Assembly: GCA_012931725.1 (NCBI GenBank)
Contig: CM022949.1
Span: forward strand, 57,669,697-57,733,696
Direction of reading: 5' to 3'
Length of the DNA: 64,000 bases
Origin: Litsea cubeba
Taxonomy: Eukaryota > Streptophyta > Magnoliopsida > Laurales > Lauraceae
Below the pieces are notes generated by a model. It worked only from the letters and a program-made list of their open reading frames with translations. It did no database searches and was not told where the DNA came from. A program made the translations under genes and the position numbers. Shown one piece after another: positions 46,383 through 56,900 of this stretch (positions within the stretch are counted from its first letter, which is position 1; each line of letters begins with the position of its first letter).

Positions 46383-47387
46383 TTAAGAAGAGCTTGAGGA
46401 AGGATCACTATGCCGTCCTTTACTTGAAGGAGAAGGGGATTCTTCTGAATGTCTTCTTGTCCTGGAGACGCTGCGGGTCATCGGACGTCGGACATGGATT
46501 TTGGATGCGGACTTTTGGTGCCTTCTGGTTTTTCTAACGATATGGACGGCAGCAACTTGGTTGGGTCTTTCTTTTTCGACCCATTTGGGAGAGACTTGAA
46601 GTGTAGGAGGCTGGGTCCTTTGCTTCTCTAGTCTCTTTTGCCTATACGACTCGCGGCGGCGTATACGACGAGCAACTTGAGCTTCGGTCAGCTCTGGCTG
46701 GGCTTTGACGATGAAGGATGTGCTCCCTCGGGCGCAGCAGCCGAGCCTGTCTTCTTTGTAGCCGGGCAAGGACAGGATGCGAACCCTGTCCTTCGCCTGT
46801 TGCAGCGAAGCTTTGAATTTTTGGAGTTCGGCCCCTATAGAGATGAAGGGTCGAACTGCAGGTTTGTAGGCCTTAGCAGGTGCTTGCAGAGGCCTTGTGA
46901 TGCATGAGTTGATTTTGGGCTTGTAGGAACAAGCCGGCTCATGCTGGGTTGACTTGGGAGTCAGGTTGGAGATGGGTCTCTCCTCTTTCATGTAAGCAAG
47001 AGGGTAGAACTGGTTCTCCTTGAGTGGGGCCAGGAATGCTGGCTTGGTAGATGTTTGGGACCTTCTCTTTTTTGGTGAAGGTCTTGGGGACCAAGTCTTG
47101 GAATAGACCTGGTCGTTTGCTGGTCGAGGCTTCGTGGGGCTGCCACGGGCTTCGGGACTTCTGGTGCTCGCCTTTGGTGTCACGGTAGTGACACGTTGAG
47201 AGGTGAGTTTCTGCTTTTTGGGAGGAGCAGTTTGTTCCTCGAGAAGTGGGAATGGTCCCAGCGTCCCAAAGACAATAGTCCGGGGAGTCGAGGTCGACCC
47301 GGAGCTTAGAGAGTTGCCGAGGGAGTTGACGCTTTGGCAGCTGATGGGGCGCTTGTAGGTGCGTGTAGTTTGCTTCTGTTGAAGCAT
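46383..47387 (-). CDS. Tat A ORF1 upstream of gag
   Basis: 334 residues, strongly basic and rich in Lys, Arg, Ser, Thr and Pro, with no domain I recognise. It resembles in position the extra ORF1 found before gag in Ogre and related Tat elements, whose function is unknown. The C-terminus is a Ser/Arg-rich tail (SRTRRHSEESPSPSSKGRH then a Ser run). Its TAA (46383-46385) is followed by AAA AGA and the gag ATG in the same frame, so a read-through ORF1-gag fusion is conceivable. The start at 47387 is simply the first in-frame ATG. Confidence 0.6.
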   Translation of the reverse strand: MLQQKQTTRTYKRPISCQSVNSLGNSLSSGSTSTPRTIVFGTLGPFPLLEEQTAPPKKQKLTSQRVTTVTPKASTRSPEARGSPTKPRPANDQVYSKTWSPRPSPKKRRSQTSTKPAFLAPLKENQFYPLAYMKEERPISNLTPKSTQHEPACSYKPKINSCITRPLQAPAKAYKPAVRPFISIGAELQKFKASLQQAKDRVRILSLPGYKEDRLGCCARGSTSFIVKAQPELTEAQVARRIRRRESYRQKRLEKQRTQPPTLQVSPKWVEKERPNQVAAVHIVRKTRRHQKSASKIHVRRPMTRSVSRTRRHSEESPSPSSKGRHSDPSSSSS

Positions 47388-49193
47388 GAGTTAGTGCTTG
47401 TTCTCGTCGAAGGTAATGGTTAGTGAAGCTGCCATTGTTAGTTTTCAAAAAGTTTCTGAAACAATACCACATCCATTAGTAATCACAAGAATATAATGAT
47501 CATAAATGAGAAGTTCTATGGTTTTGTCTTTTCAAATTGCTCGAGGAAGATGACCCAGGCAATATGAAGAAGGCAAAACGCCATAGAGGGTACAATTGTT
47601 CTGATCGCAGGTATGGTAAGCCCAGAATGAGCGTCCTAGTGACTGCTAGAAGCAATTGTGAACTTAAATTCGACTTATCGAGAAGCAGAGCTTGCTCGAG
47701 GTAAGAAGAACATAAAGTTAGAGTTACAAATGTGCCGGTCGCAATACAGTAGACCCTGAAAGGGCGTACTAGTACCGCTAGACACAAATGTTTTGAGACC
47801 GCATCCATGAGATGAGATTCTCTGTTTTGAAAGGTCAAGATTGGATTCATCAAAGAGAGCAGATGGGGTTCCGATCTGAACACGGGCTCAGCGATTTCCG
47901 CGAGCGCCAGTGCTCAGAAAGAAATGAACCATAATTTCTCGGATCTGAATCCAAAAAATGACGAGTTTTTTTTTTTTTTGAAAGGCCAATATCGGGTTCA
48001 TCAAAGAAAGCAAAAGGCACTTCAATCTGAATACGGGCTCAGCGATTTCCGCGAGCGCCAGTGCTCATAAAGGAGAAGACCAAGATTTCTCCAATCTAAA
48101 CCCAAAATGACGAAAGTTTTTTTTTTTTTTTTTTTGAAGATTTTTTTTTAAATATTTTTTTTATTTATTATTTTTTTATTTTTTTATTATTTTTTAAAGA
48201 TTTTTTTTTGAAATTTTTTTTTATTTTTAAAAAAAATTATTTTTTTGAAAAAATTTATTTAAAAGACGAGAGAGTACACATAGGCCTCCTAACCCGGTCT
48301 TATGAAATCTTGATTGATAGAATTGCCCACAGGTAAGGGTAGCATTACTTAATGAACCCATTTGGAGGACCCTTGCCTAGAACAGTCAAGTTGTCTCCAC
48401 ACTCTGGACAAGGCTTTTCTTGAATCAACCATTATCAAAGAACGCAGTTGGTTTAACCTTAGTGGTCTATGTTTTTTTTATTTATATATACATATATATA
48501 TATATTTTAGATCTTTAATGAACTCATCGAAGAGAAACGATGGCCCAAAACCTTAGTCGAACTGGCTCAACATTTCTACAAGCGTGATGAACGATAGGAA
48601 AGGATCAAGGCTTCTCAATTTTGAATTCAAACTGAGAAATCTATTTTTTTTTTGTTTTATTTTTATTTTTTTGATTTTTAATGAACTCATCGAAGTGAAA
48701 CGATGGCCCAAAACCTTAGTCAAACAGGCTCAACATTTCTGCAAGCACGATGAACGATAGGAAAGGATCAAGGTTTCTCAATTTTGAATCCAAACTGAAA
48801 AATCTGATTTTTTATTTTTTTGTTTATATATATATATATATTTTAGATCTTTAATGAACTCATCGAAGAGAAACGATGGCCCAAAACCTTAGTCGAACAG
48901 GCTCAACATTTCTGCAAGCGCGATGAACGATAGGAACGGATCAAGGTTTCTCAATTTTGAATCCAAACTGAAAAATCTGATTTTTTTTATTTTTTGAAAA
49001 GAGAGAGTGGAAATAAATTCAAAGAATTAGAAATTTCCAAAAAATCTCATCTCATTTTTTTTAGACGCGGAATCCAACATAGGCCACCAATTAGAAAGTA
49101 GCCTGCAAGGAATCGAGAAAAGAAATATAAGCATAGAGCAAAAGATATGATATGCAAATATTTCATTTCTAGCATCGTGTTCTCAAATGAACG
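47388..49193 (-). other. Tat A 5' leader with tandem repeats
   Basis: Noncoding. Two units of about 135 bp (47820-48090) share GGGCTCAGCGATTTCCGCG. Three units of about 165 bp (48510-48980) share GAACTCATCGAAG, AACGATGGCCCAAAACC and AACGATAGGAA. A/T homopolymers fill 48115-48265. Leaders of this length with internal repeats are common in Ogre-like elements. Confidence 0.65.
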
Positions 49194-49212
49194 GGTCCCA
49201 CCGGGTGTGCCA
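49194..49212 (-). other. Primer-binding site of Tat A
   Basis: Minus strand TGGCACACCCGGTGGGACC starts three bases inside the LTR terminus (49216), begins with the TGG expected for a CCA tRNA end, and is followed by the leader. The tRNA species is not identified. Confidence 0.6.
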
Positions 49213-49215
49213 GCT

Positions 49216-50411
49216 TGATGGACCGCGCTCCTGCCTGGTTCTACCGAGGTTGGCGGACGTGGGAGTCCGTTGGGTCCGACCCTTTCGTAACCGGGGGGCA
49301 AGGGCGTGCATCAACATTTCTTTTGTGTGGGTGTGCCAGATTTTCTATTTTACTTAGAATTGCAAGTGGTGATCCGGAGATCAACCTTCGCAAGTAAAAA
49401 GGAAATTAACTTCTTTCAAGTTTTCCATTGTACATATATTTAAGAAAAGAGACATTTTCTTGATTTGCCATGAAAGGCGATTTTTTTTGCATTTATAGTC
49501 GATTTTGGCGTTTATAGCCGATTTTTGGCGTTTATAGTCGATTTTGGCGTTTATAGCCGATTTACAATCCTTATCAATAATGAAAGACAAGAGTTGTGAT
49601 TTTTGTCTCTTTAAAAAAAATACAAACTACAATGAAAAGCAAGAAAAGGAGGATCTAACTTCTCAGGAGACTGTGGGGGACCCGTTCAGATTGACGGTCG
49701 CAAGCCATATATGGACTTCGCCATCATCCATGTAGATGAGAACAGAGGATGCTATTGATTCACTTGATTTGGCTATAACCTCAGGTTTTTAGAGGACAAA
49801 GACCAAGAGGAGGTCCTATGTCCAATAAAAATCCAAGTAGACGGGCTGAAAACCCATGTCTAAGCCATTGGAGGCAGAAGGAGAAGGCAAGGACCTTGGG
49901 GTGGGGGGGGGGGAGGGGGGGTACCCCCCAAGGGACTTTTGTCACCTTGTAGCGGTGGTCGGTGTAGAACTTCCGCAGAGTTTTCTCTCTTTCCTTCTCT
50001 GAATTTCTGTGCTTTGTCTGTGTCTCTGTGATTTTTTCCGACGATCTCTGTGTTTTTTCCGATCTGGAATTCTTTGGAATGCTCTCCTATTTATAGGCTT
50101 TTAGGTAGCCATTTAGGAGGGTTTATGAGCCTTAATTGTCATAAAGCTACATAAAAGGGAGGAGTTACAAGATTGAATTATTTATTTTGTAACTCCTTTT
50201 TCTTGGCTTCTGATTGGCCGGAGGAGATTGAGGGAATTTAATCGCCTTTAATCGCCTTTAATCGCCATGATGGGAGGAGTTTCATGGGTTAAATGCCATG
50301 AATCTCTTGACTTGTAACTCCCGTATGCTTGATTCTGATTGGTCCATCCAAAGAAATGGATTAATGACTATAATAAAGCTAGTCAATTAATCGCATTAAG
50401 TGGTCGCCAAG
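49216..50411 (-). mobile_element. Tat A 5' LTR, interrupted
   Basis: Plus orientation starts TGATGGACC as the other copies do, and matches A's own 3' LTR closely (both read CTGGTTCTACCGAGGT where B reads TCGGTTCCTACCGAGG). It contains a TATA box (minus TATAAATA, 50088-50095). It stops at GTCGCCAAG (50411), where element B begins. In B's LTR the sequence continues GTCGCCGAGCAGCTG, so the remaining 1.1 kb of A's U3 should lie on the far side of B. Confidence 0.82.
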
Positions 50412-52742
50412 TGATGGACCGCGCTCCTGCTCGGTTCCTACCGAGGTCGGCGGACGTGGGAGTCCGTCGGGTCCGACCCTTTCGTAACCGGGGGGCAGGG
50501 GCGTGCATCAACATTTCTTTTTTTGTGGGTGTGCCAGATTTTCTATTTTACTTGGAATTACAAGTGGTGATCCGGAGATCAACCTTCGCAAGTAAAAAGG
50601 AAATCAACTTCTTTCAAGTTTTCCATTGCACATATATTTAAGAAAAGAGACATTTTTCTTAGTTTGCCGTGAAAGGCGATTTTTTTGGCATTTATAGCCG
50701 ATTTTGGCGTTTATAGCCGATTTTTGGCGTTTATAGCCGATTTTTGGCGTTTATAGCCGATTTTTGGCATTTATAGCCGATTTACAATTCTTATCAATAA
50801 TGAAAGACAAGAGTTGTGATTTTTGTCTCTTTTAAAAAAATACAAACTACAATGAAAAGCAAGAAAAGGAGGATCTAACTTCTCAGGAGATTGTGGGGGA
50901 CTCGTTTAGATTGACGGTCGCAAGCCATATGTGGGCTTCGCCATCATCCATGCAGATGAGAACAGAGGATGCTATTTGATTCGCTTGGCTTGGCTATAAC
51001 CTCGGGTTTTTAGAAGACAAAGACCAAAGGAAGGTCCTATGTCCAATAAAAAACCGAGTAGACGGGCTGAAAAAGCCATATCTAAGCCATTGGAGGCAGG
51101 AGGAGAAGGCAAGGACCTTGGGGGGGGTACCCCCCAAGGGACTTTTGTCACCTTGTTGCGGTGGCCGGTGTAGAACTTCCGCAGAGTTTTCTCTCTTTTT
51201 CTTTTCTCTGGATTTCTGACTGCTGTCTGATGTTTGTTGTGTGTTTTTCCGATGATCTGGATTCCTTTGGAGTGCTCTCCTATTTATAGGCTCTTGGTAG
51301 CCATTTAGGAGAGCTTATGGGCTTTTAATGTCATTAAGCCACATAATGGGAGGAGTTACAAAATTGAATTGTTTATTTTGTAACTCCTTTTTCTTGGCTT
51401 CTGATTGGCCGGAGGAGATTGAGGGCATTTAAACGCCTTTAATCGCCATGATGGGAGGAGTTTCATGGGTTAAATGCCATGAATCTCTTGACTTGTAACT
51501 CCCGAATGCTTGCTTCTGATTGGGCCGTCCAAAGAAATGGATTAATGACTGTAATAAAGCTAGTCGATTAATCGCATTAAGTGGTCGCCGAGCAGCTGAA
51601 GAGTCGCGGGCCGTGCCACGTCTTTTGGAATTCTTCTGTCGATGATCATCGATGGATCTTCATGTAGATCGACATCAGATGACCATGTAATTTCAGGTGC
51701 TTGTTGCCAACAGCAGGTCGGTGCCATCTGTCCTGTCGATTTCTCGATCGGTCGGGTGGAAAGCACACTTTTTTTGGTTGACCGGGTGGCGATCAATACT
51801 GTCTTTGATACTCTTGATGATTTACCCGTGTTTTGGACGGATATCAGAGGACTTGGTGTCCCAAAAGCATGAATTTTGGAAAGTACCAGAGGCTGGGCTT
51901 CTCGAATCGCGAAAAAAAACGGCGAAAACCGGGGTTTCCGGGGCTTTCCCGGCGACCCCGGGGTCCATGGTCGCCGGCGACCCTGGCCCAGGGTCGCAGG
52001 GGTCTGCGACCCTGGGGGGGTTTTCCCCTTTTTTGGTCCCGTTTTGCGTCCGTTTTTGCTCTTTTTTGATTCTTTTTCCTTCTGTACCTTTCTTTGACAT
52101 TTTGATCATTTATTGGCCTGATTTCTTTGTAGGAAACCTGATGAGAATCCTTGCATTTTATTTTGCAAAGTTTCTAATTTCCTGAGAAAGCCAAAGACTT
52201 TGTCGCGCAGAGTTGCCGATTTCCCGTCAGAAGCTGAAACTGGGTCAAACGATGTCGGAATGACCTGAAATTTGGTGTGAAGCCTCTTGAGCAATAAATA
52301 AGACCAACCATAGGCTCTTGTTTGAGTTTCGAAGCCGTTTGGGGTCCTATCACCTGCAAACTTGCTTTTTATCGCGATGAAGATGTCGCGGTTTGATGTG
52401 CGGTCAACCGATGTCCGATTGACTTGAAATTTGACAGGGAACCTATTGGAGTCATTTTAAGATGATCCATAGGTTCTGTCTTGGAAATCATGGTCCCGGA
52501 GAGCTTTACCGCCGAGAGGCTTGATTTGGCTGTCGGAGAAGCGAAGTTAGGCCAAATGATCTTGAAATGGCTTGAAACTTCTTGTGTACTCCTCTTTTGG
52601 CTGTCTGGAAGAATCTTGCAGTTTTTGTTTGATTCTGACAAGATTTTATTTTTGGAAGCAGCATTGCCTATTTATGGCAGGTTGCGACTTCATGTAGCTC
52701 TTTGGATCTTGGAAAGGCAAAGTGACATTTTTGGTGTCAACA
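50412..52742 (-). mobile_element. Tat B 3' LTR
   Basis: 2331 bp, plus orientation TGATGGACC...GGTGTCAACA. TATA box minus TATAAATA at 51281-51288. About five tandem GGCGTTTATAGCCGATTTTT units at 50685-50785. G-run/C-run palindrome at 51112-51137. A GC-rich inverted-repeat block with GGGTCGCAGG/CTGCGACCCTG lies at 51925-52020. The 145-bp U3 repeat has fewer units than in A. Confidence 0.88.
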
Positions 52743-52757
52743 AATGCCCCCTCGAGG
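52743..52757 (-). other. Polypurine tract of Tat B
   Basis: Minus strand CCTCGAGGGGGCATT, directly adjoining the LTR start TGTTGACACC. Confidence 0.75.
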
Positions 52758-53795
52758 TACAGCGGCGAGTTGCTTAACTTTTGTAGTCGATGTGCCTCGA
52801 AGAGATTTTTTGAAGGAGAGCCTGTGACTTGACCAAGAGTCTTTGAGCAATCTTTCTTTTTGGTATTTGTAGCCTTTTGAGCTTCCAGGGGAATTTTATG
52901 GTAGTGAAAGGGATCACGTACCATCTCGAGGCAAAGTTTTGAAGATGACATCAGGGATGTGGATTTGGGTTTTGACCTTGTGACCTAACAGGCTATATAT
53001 GGCAGGTTAGGGGGTCGGGTTTGGTTTTGATCGTGTGACCCAACAAGCTGTATGTGGAATGTTGGGGGATCAATTTTGGTTTTGATCTTGTGACCTAACA
53101 GGCTGTATGTGGCAAGTTAGGGGATCAGGTTTTGGTTTTTTGGTTTTGGTCTTGTGACCTAACAGGCTGTATGTGGCAAGTTAGGGGACCAGGTTTTGGT
53201 TTGATGGAATGTCAATTTCAAGAATTTGGCTCAATTTGGTAGATGAGGTTTGATGGTTTGATTTTTGGAAGCTCATGGGGCTTGGAATTTTCTTTTGTAT
53301 GGTCCAATCAACTCAAAAGAGGCATGGAACCATTTTTGTATGCTCTTGGTAAGAGGGATTTCTCTTTGACTAAAAGCCCAAATTTTTTTTTTTTTTTTTG
53401 TGCCTAGGTGGTCAAACCTGGCTCATATGGGCTAATCCATGGGACCTTAAGCTTTTGAAATGGCTTAGATCTCATATGGTGTTATTTTTGTAAAGAATAT
53501 CCAAAAATATCTCATTTGGATAGAGAATATCCAAGAATATCTTTACTTGGAGAGAATCTCTCATGATCCCTTTATTTTTGGGATAGAATATCTCAAGATA
53601 TCTTTCTTTTGGGAAAGAATCCGTCATCGATTGATTTTTGGGAGAAAATCTCTCAAGATCCCTTTATTTTGGGATAGGATATCTCAAGACATCTTTCTTT
53701 TGGGAAAGAATCCGTCATAGATTGATTTTAGGAGAAAATCTCTCAAGATATCTTTCTTTTGGAAAGAATCTTTCTAATTTCTTTCTTTTGGTAAG
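52758..53795 (+). repeat. Region upstream of antisense gene B, tandem hairpin and AATATCT repeats
   Basis: Four tandem units of about 55-60 bp at 52962-53200 (three in A) with inverted arms CCTAAC/GTTAGG or CCCAAC/GTTGGG. AATATCT/AAGATATC array at 53500-53770, with AAAATATCT at 53514-53522. No coding sequence. Confidence 0.6.
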
Positions 53796-53859
53796 GTTAC
53801 TAATTAGTAACACTTACCTCTTTCTTCTTTCCTTCTTTGGTTTGCTCTCCTCTATAAAA
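53796..53859 (+). promoter_or_regulatory. Promoter of antisense PMD gene, copy B
   Basis: Palindrome GTTACTAATTAGTAAC (53796-53811), then TATAAAA (53853-53859). The ATG is at 53982, leaving room for a leader of roughly 95 bp if transcription starts about 30 bp after the TATA box. Confidence 0.62.
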
Positions 53860-53981
53860 GCAAGGAGAAGGTTGGATCTCTTGCTCTTACTACTTTCTTT
53901 TGCAATAATCTCAAGAGGGCTTCAAGACCAAGAGCTTTTCTTCTTCAAGATCTTCAAGAGTTTTCTTCTTCTTCTCCATCA

Positions 53982-56900
53982 ATGGCTTCAAGTAAGTTCT
54001 CCTTTTTTTTTTTCAAGAAAACTTCATTTGTAGGAAAAAAAGTTCTTTCTCTTTTTTGTTTCTTTCTTTTTCTTTTCTTCTTTTCTTTTTTTTTCTTTTC
54101 CACATGTTTTCCCCTTTTTTTTTTTTACACGTGTTTTTTTTTTTTTGCTTTCTTTTCTTTTTTTTTTTTTCATGTTTGTTTTTTTTTTGTGTGGGCCGTA
54201 CGGACAGATCCGTACGGATCTGGCCGTACGGCCACGTGGCCTGTGGGCCACGGCCTGTGGGCCAGCCCTTAAAAAATTTTTCTTTCTTTTTTTTTTTTCT
54301 TTCCCTCCCCCCTTTTTTTTTTGAGAGAGTTTGGTTTCTTTTTTGTTTTCTTTCTCCTCCCTTTTTTTTTTTAGAGAAAGTTTCTTTTCTTTCCTTTTTT
54401 TTTTTCTCATCATGATAATGCCTTTTTTTTTCGCAAATCTAGATGTTCATGCATGCCTTTAATTTGTAAATTAAATTTGTAGCATGATGTGATTGCATAC
54501 CTGAAAGTGTTTGCAAATTTGGGAACTTGGAGCTCGCAGTGATGTTGAGCCCTTCCTGATTTTGCGGAGACTTTTAGGTTTCGAAAGTTTGGTGTTTCGG
54601 AGCTCGCAGCGATGTTGAGCCCATCTTCAAGCTTTCTATTTCTTTCGGGATAGTTCCTTTTCTTCGGAATTGCCCCGTCATCATGTCAAAATTTCGCCAG
54701 ATTTTTTTTTAGCGAGATTCTGTCATTTTGATGTTTGATCTTTTTCTTTTCCATCCTTTTCAGGTGGTTCCTCCAGAGCGAACAAGGGTAAAGAGCCTGC
54801 TACAAGCGTACCTCGTCGATCTTCTAGATCTTCTAATCCGGCCGTTCAGCAGGCTTTTGAGAAGGTCCAGTATGTTGAAAGAAACCTGGAAGAGTGCGAC
54901 TCCCTCAATAGAGATGAGATGAGGCAGCGACTGATCACTCTCAAGGGAGAGGAATTCTATAAGATCATGGTAAGCAGTCGTCCATGGCTGATGGAAGATC
55001 AGAGCATTTTGCCCAAGCCTACCTTCTTCTTTGGTGATGCAGTCCCTGACGACATTACATACCAGAGGAGATCTTTTCAGTTTTCCTTCACAGCAGATGG
55101 TGAGAAGAAGACTGTTACTACCCGGTCGATGTTTGATCGCACCGTCTCGATTCTGAGCCTTGCCCCCACGTGCCCCAAGAGGGAAGATCCTCCAAGCTGG
55201 GTGAGAAGGACAAATGTAATCAAGACCGGGGTTTTTGTTGGCGGTTCTCCTGGATATACGGAGAGGTCGCCTGTTGACATGGACCTGTTGATGCCATCCA
55301 GCGGCTACCAGGGCTCTGATTATCCGTCGGTCGATTTAAGACTGGTGGGCCTTGGTATTTTCAGCGGTGACGGCAGCAATTGGATCAAGCCTTTTCGACT
55401 TCGAGGTCGTTTCAATGCTGACTCCGAGTGGAAGTCGTGGACTGATCGCGTCCTGCTGATTGGTGGCGCCGTTTTGAAGGAAGCCGGGATTTTTGATGCG
55501 GTCCGCGCTTTTGGGGAGACCGTGATCTTTTCCGACGAGGCCTTCATGGCTATGCTGGAGTCGTTCCTCCCTCAAACCAATACCTTCGTTGTGACGAATG
55601 GTGAGATTGTTTTTTCTTTGAAGGAGCTGAGCGCTATTACCGGATTGCCCATCCTCGGCAAACTCTATGAGGAGTTTATGCCGATTGACAGAGTCCTCGA
55701 GGGGCAGTCTGAGGAGTTCAGGCTTTTATACTTTCAACTCGTCGCCTTCTATGATTTTTTGAAGGAGAAGGGGGGTTCGAAAGTTAGATCCAGCAGTTGG
55801 AAGAGTTTTTGCTCTTCATTCCCTAACTTCTTTGATAGTAGGGAGCCTTTTGATAGCATGACCCAGGAAGCTGGAGCTCAGGATGCAAGTTCAAAGAAGA
55901 TCTTGGCCATGCAAGAAGAGTTGAGAGATTTCTGTGCAAGTACAAACGCCATATGTCCTGACATTGCACTGAGGAGAGATCTCGCTGTGTACCTCACTTA
56001 TTGGCTTGGTGAGGCTATTTTTGCTGGAGGAGATGGAACGCACATCAGGCCGCATTGTATTTTCCCGGCTTGTCAGATGGCGTTTGGAGAGCAGCTTGCT
56101 TTGGTGCCTGCTCTTTACTCCTACCTGTGTACCGAACTGCAGGCTGCTGCTTTTCTAGTTCGGCTTGGGCTTCCCATGAATAGGGTATTTTCAGCCCATA
56201 TCTTTTATTCGTGGTATGTATACCACTGTCCTGGCTTCCATCGGCTGGGTGCTGCACAGGATGATGATCCTCTGATGATTCGACTGGCTAAGGGCAAAGC
56301 CGTGTCCGAATCACTTTTGTTTGCCCGCATGAGGATCCGACGGTTCAGGGACGTCGAGATGGGGCAATCTTCAGTAAAGCTTTCTCCGGAGTTGCGGAAG
56401 AAGGCTTTTGATTTTGGTGCCTCCCGAGACTCTACCAGGGCGGGGTCGGGAAGGCATTATTCCTTGACAAATGCAGAGAGAGAGTGGCTTTTCAGCATAC
56501 GTGTCGGCACGATGGTGTACCGCAGACATCTTTTCGTCGACATCCAGCCGTATGTACCCTCTCGCTTTGCTTTGCAGCTTGGCTTTTCTCAAGGCGTTTG
56601 ATGGAGCGCCTTCAAGTATGGTGAAGCGCTTCGGAGGCTTACAGGACGGGAGAAATGCATGGGCTTTTTATAGTGCTGAAGACACTACAGCCATGATTTC
56701 TTATCCTGTGTTACTGACTTCCCGGACTGCCGGCTTTGCGAAGTGGTTCGCGGAGAGCTTCTCGGCATATCGGGGACTTTCCAGGAAGGAGCTTGATGTG
56801 AAGCTGGTATCTGGAAAGGGCCTTGGAAAGTCGGATGGCATCCGGCGAGAGGAAGTTTGGGCCTTCCTTTCTGGAGAGAAGCACAAGATAGGCTTTCTCG

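Larger units (their letters stand above)
26364..50411 (-). mobile_element. Tat-type Ty3/gypsy element A
   Basis: About 24 kb on the minus strand, interrupted by a solo LTR and, in its 5' LTR, by element B. Sense order: 5' LTR (49216-50411, truncated), primer site, leader, ORF1, gag, linker, protease, linker, RT, RNase H, second RNase H, integrase, spacer, antisense PMD gene, polypurine tract, 3' LTR (26364-28621). Placement in the Tat lineage (Ogre/Retand relatives) rests on the second RNase H after the RT-linked one, the extra ORF before gag, and an extra gene between integrase and the 3' LTR. Many stops and frameshifts show it is inactive. Confidence 0.85.
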
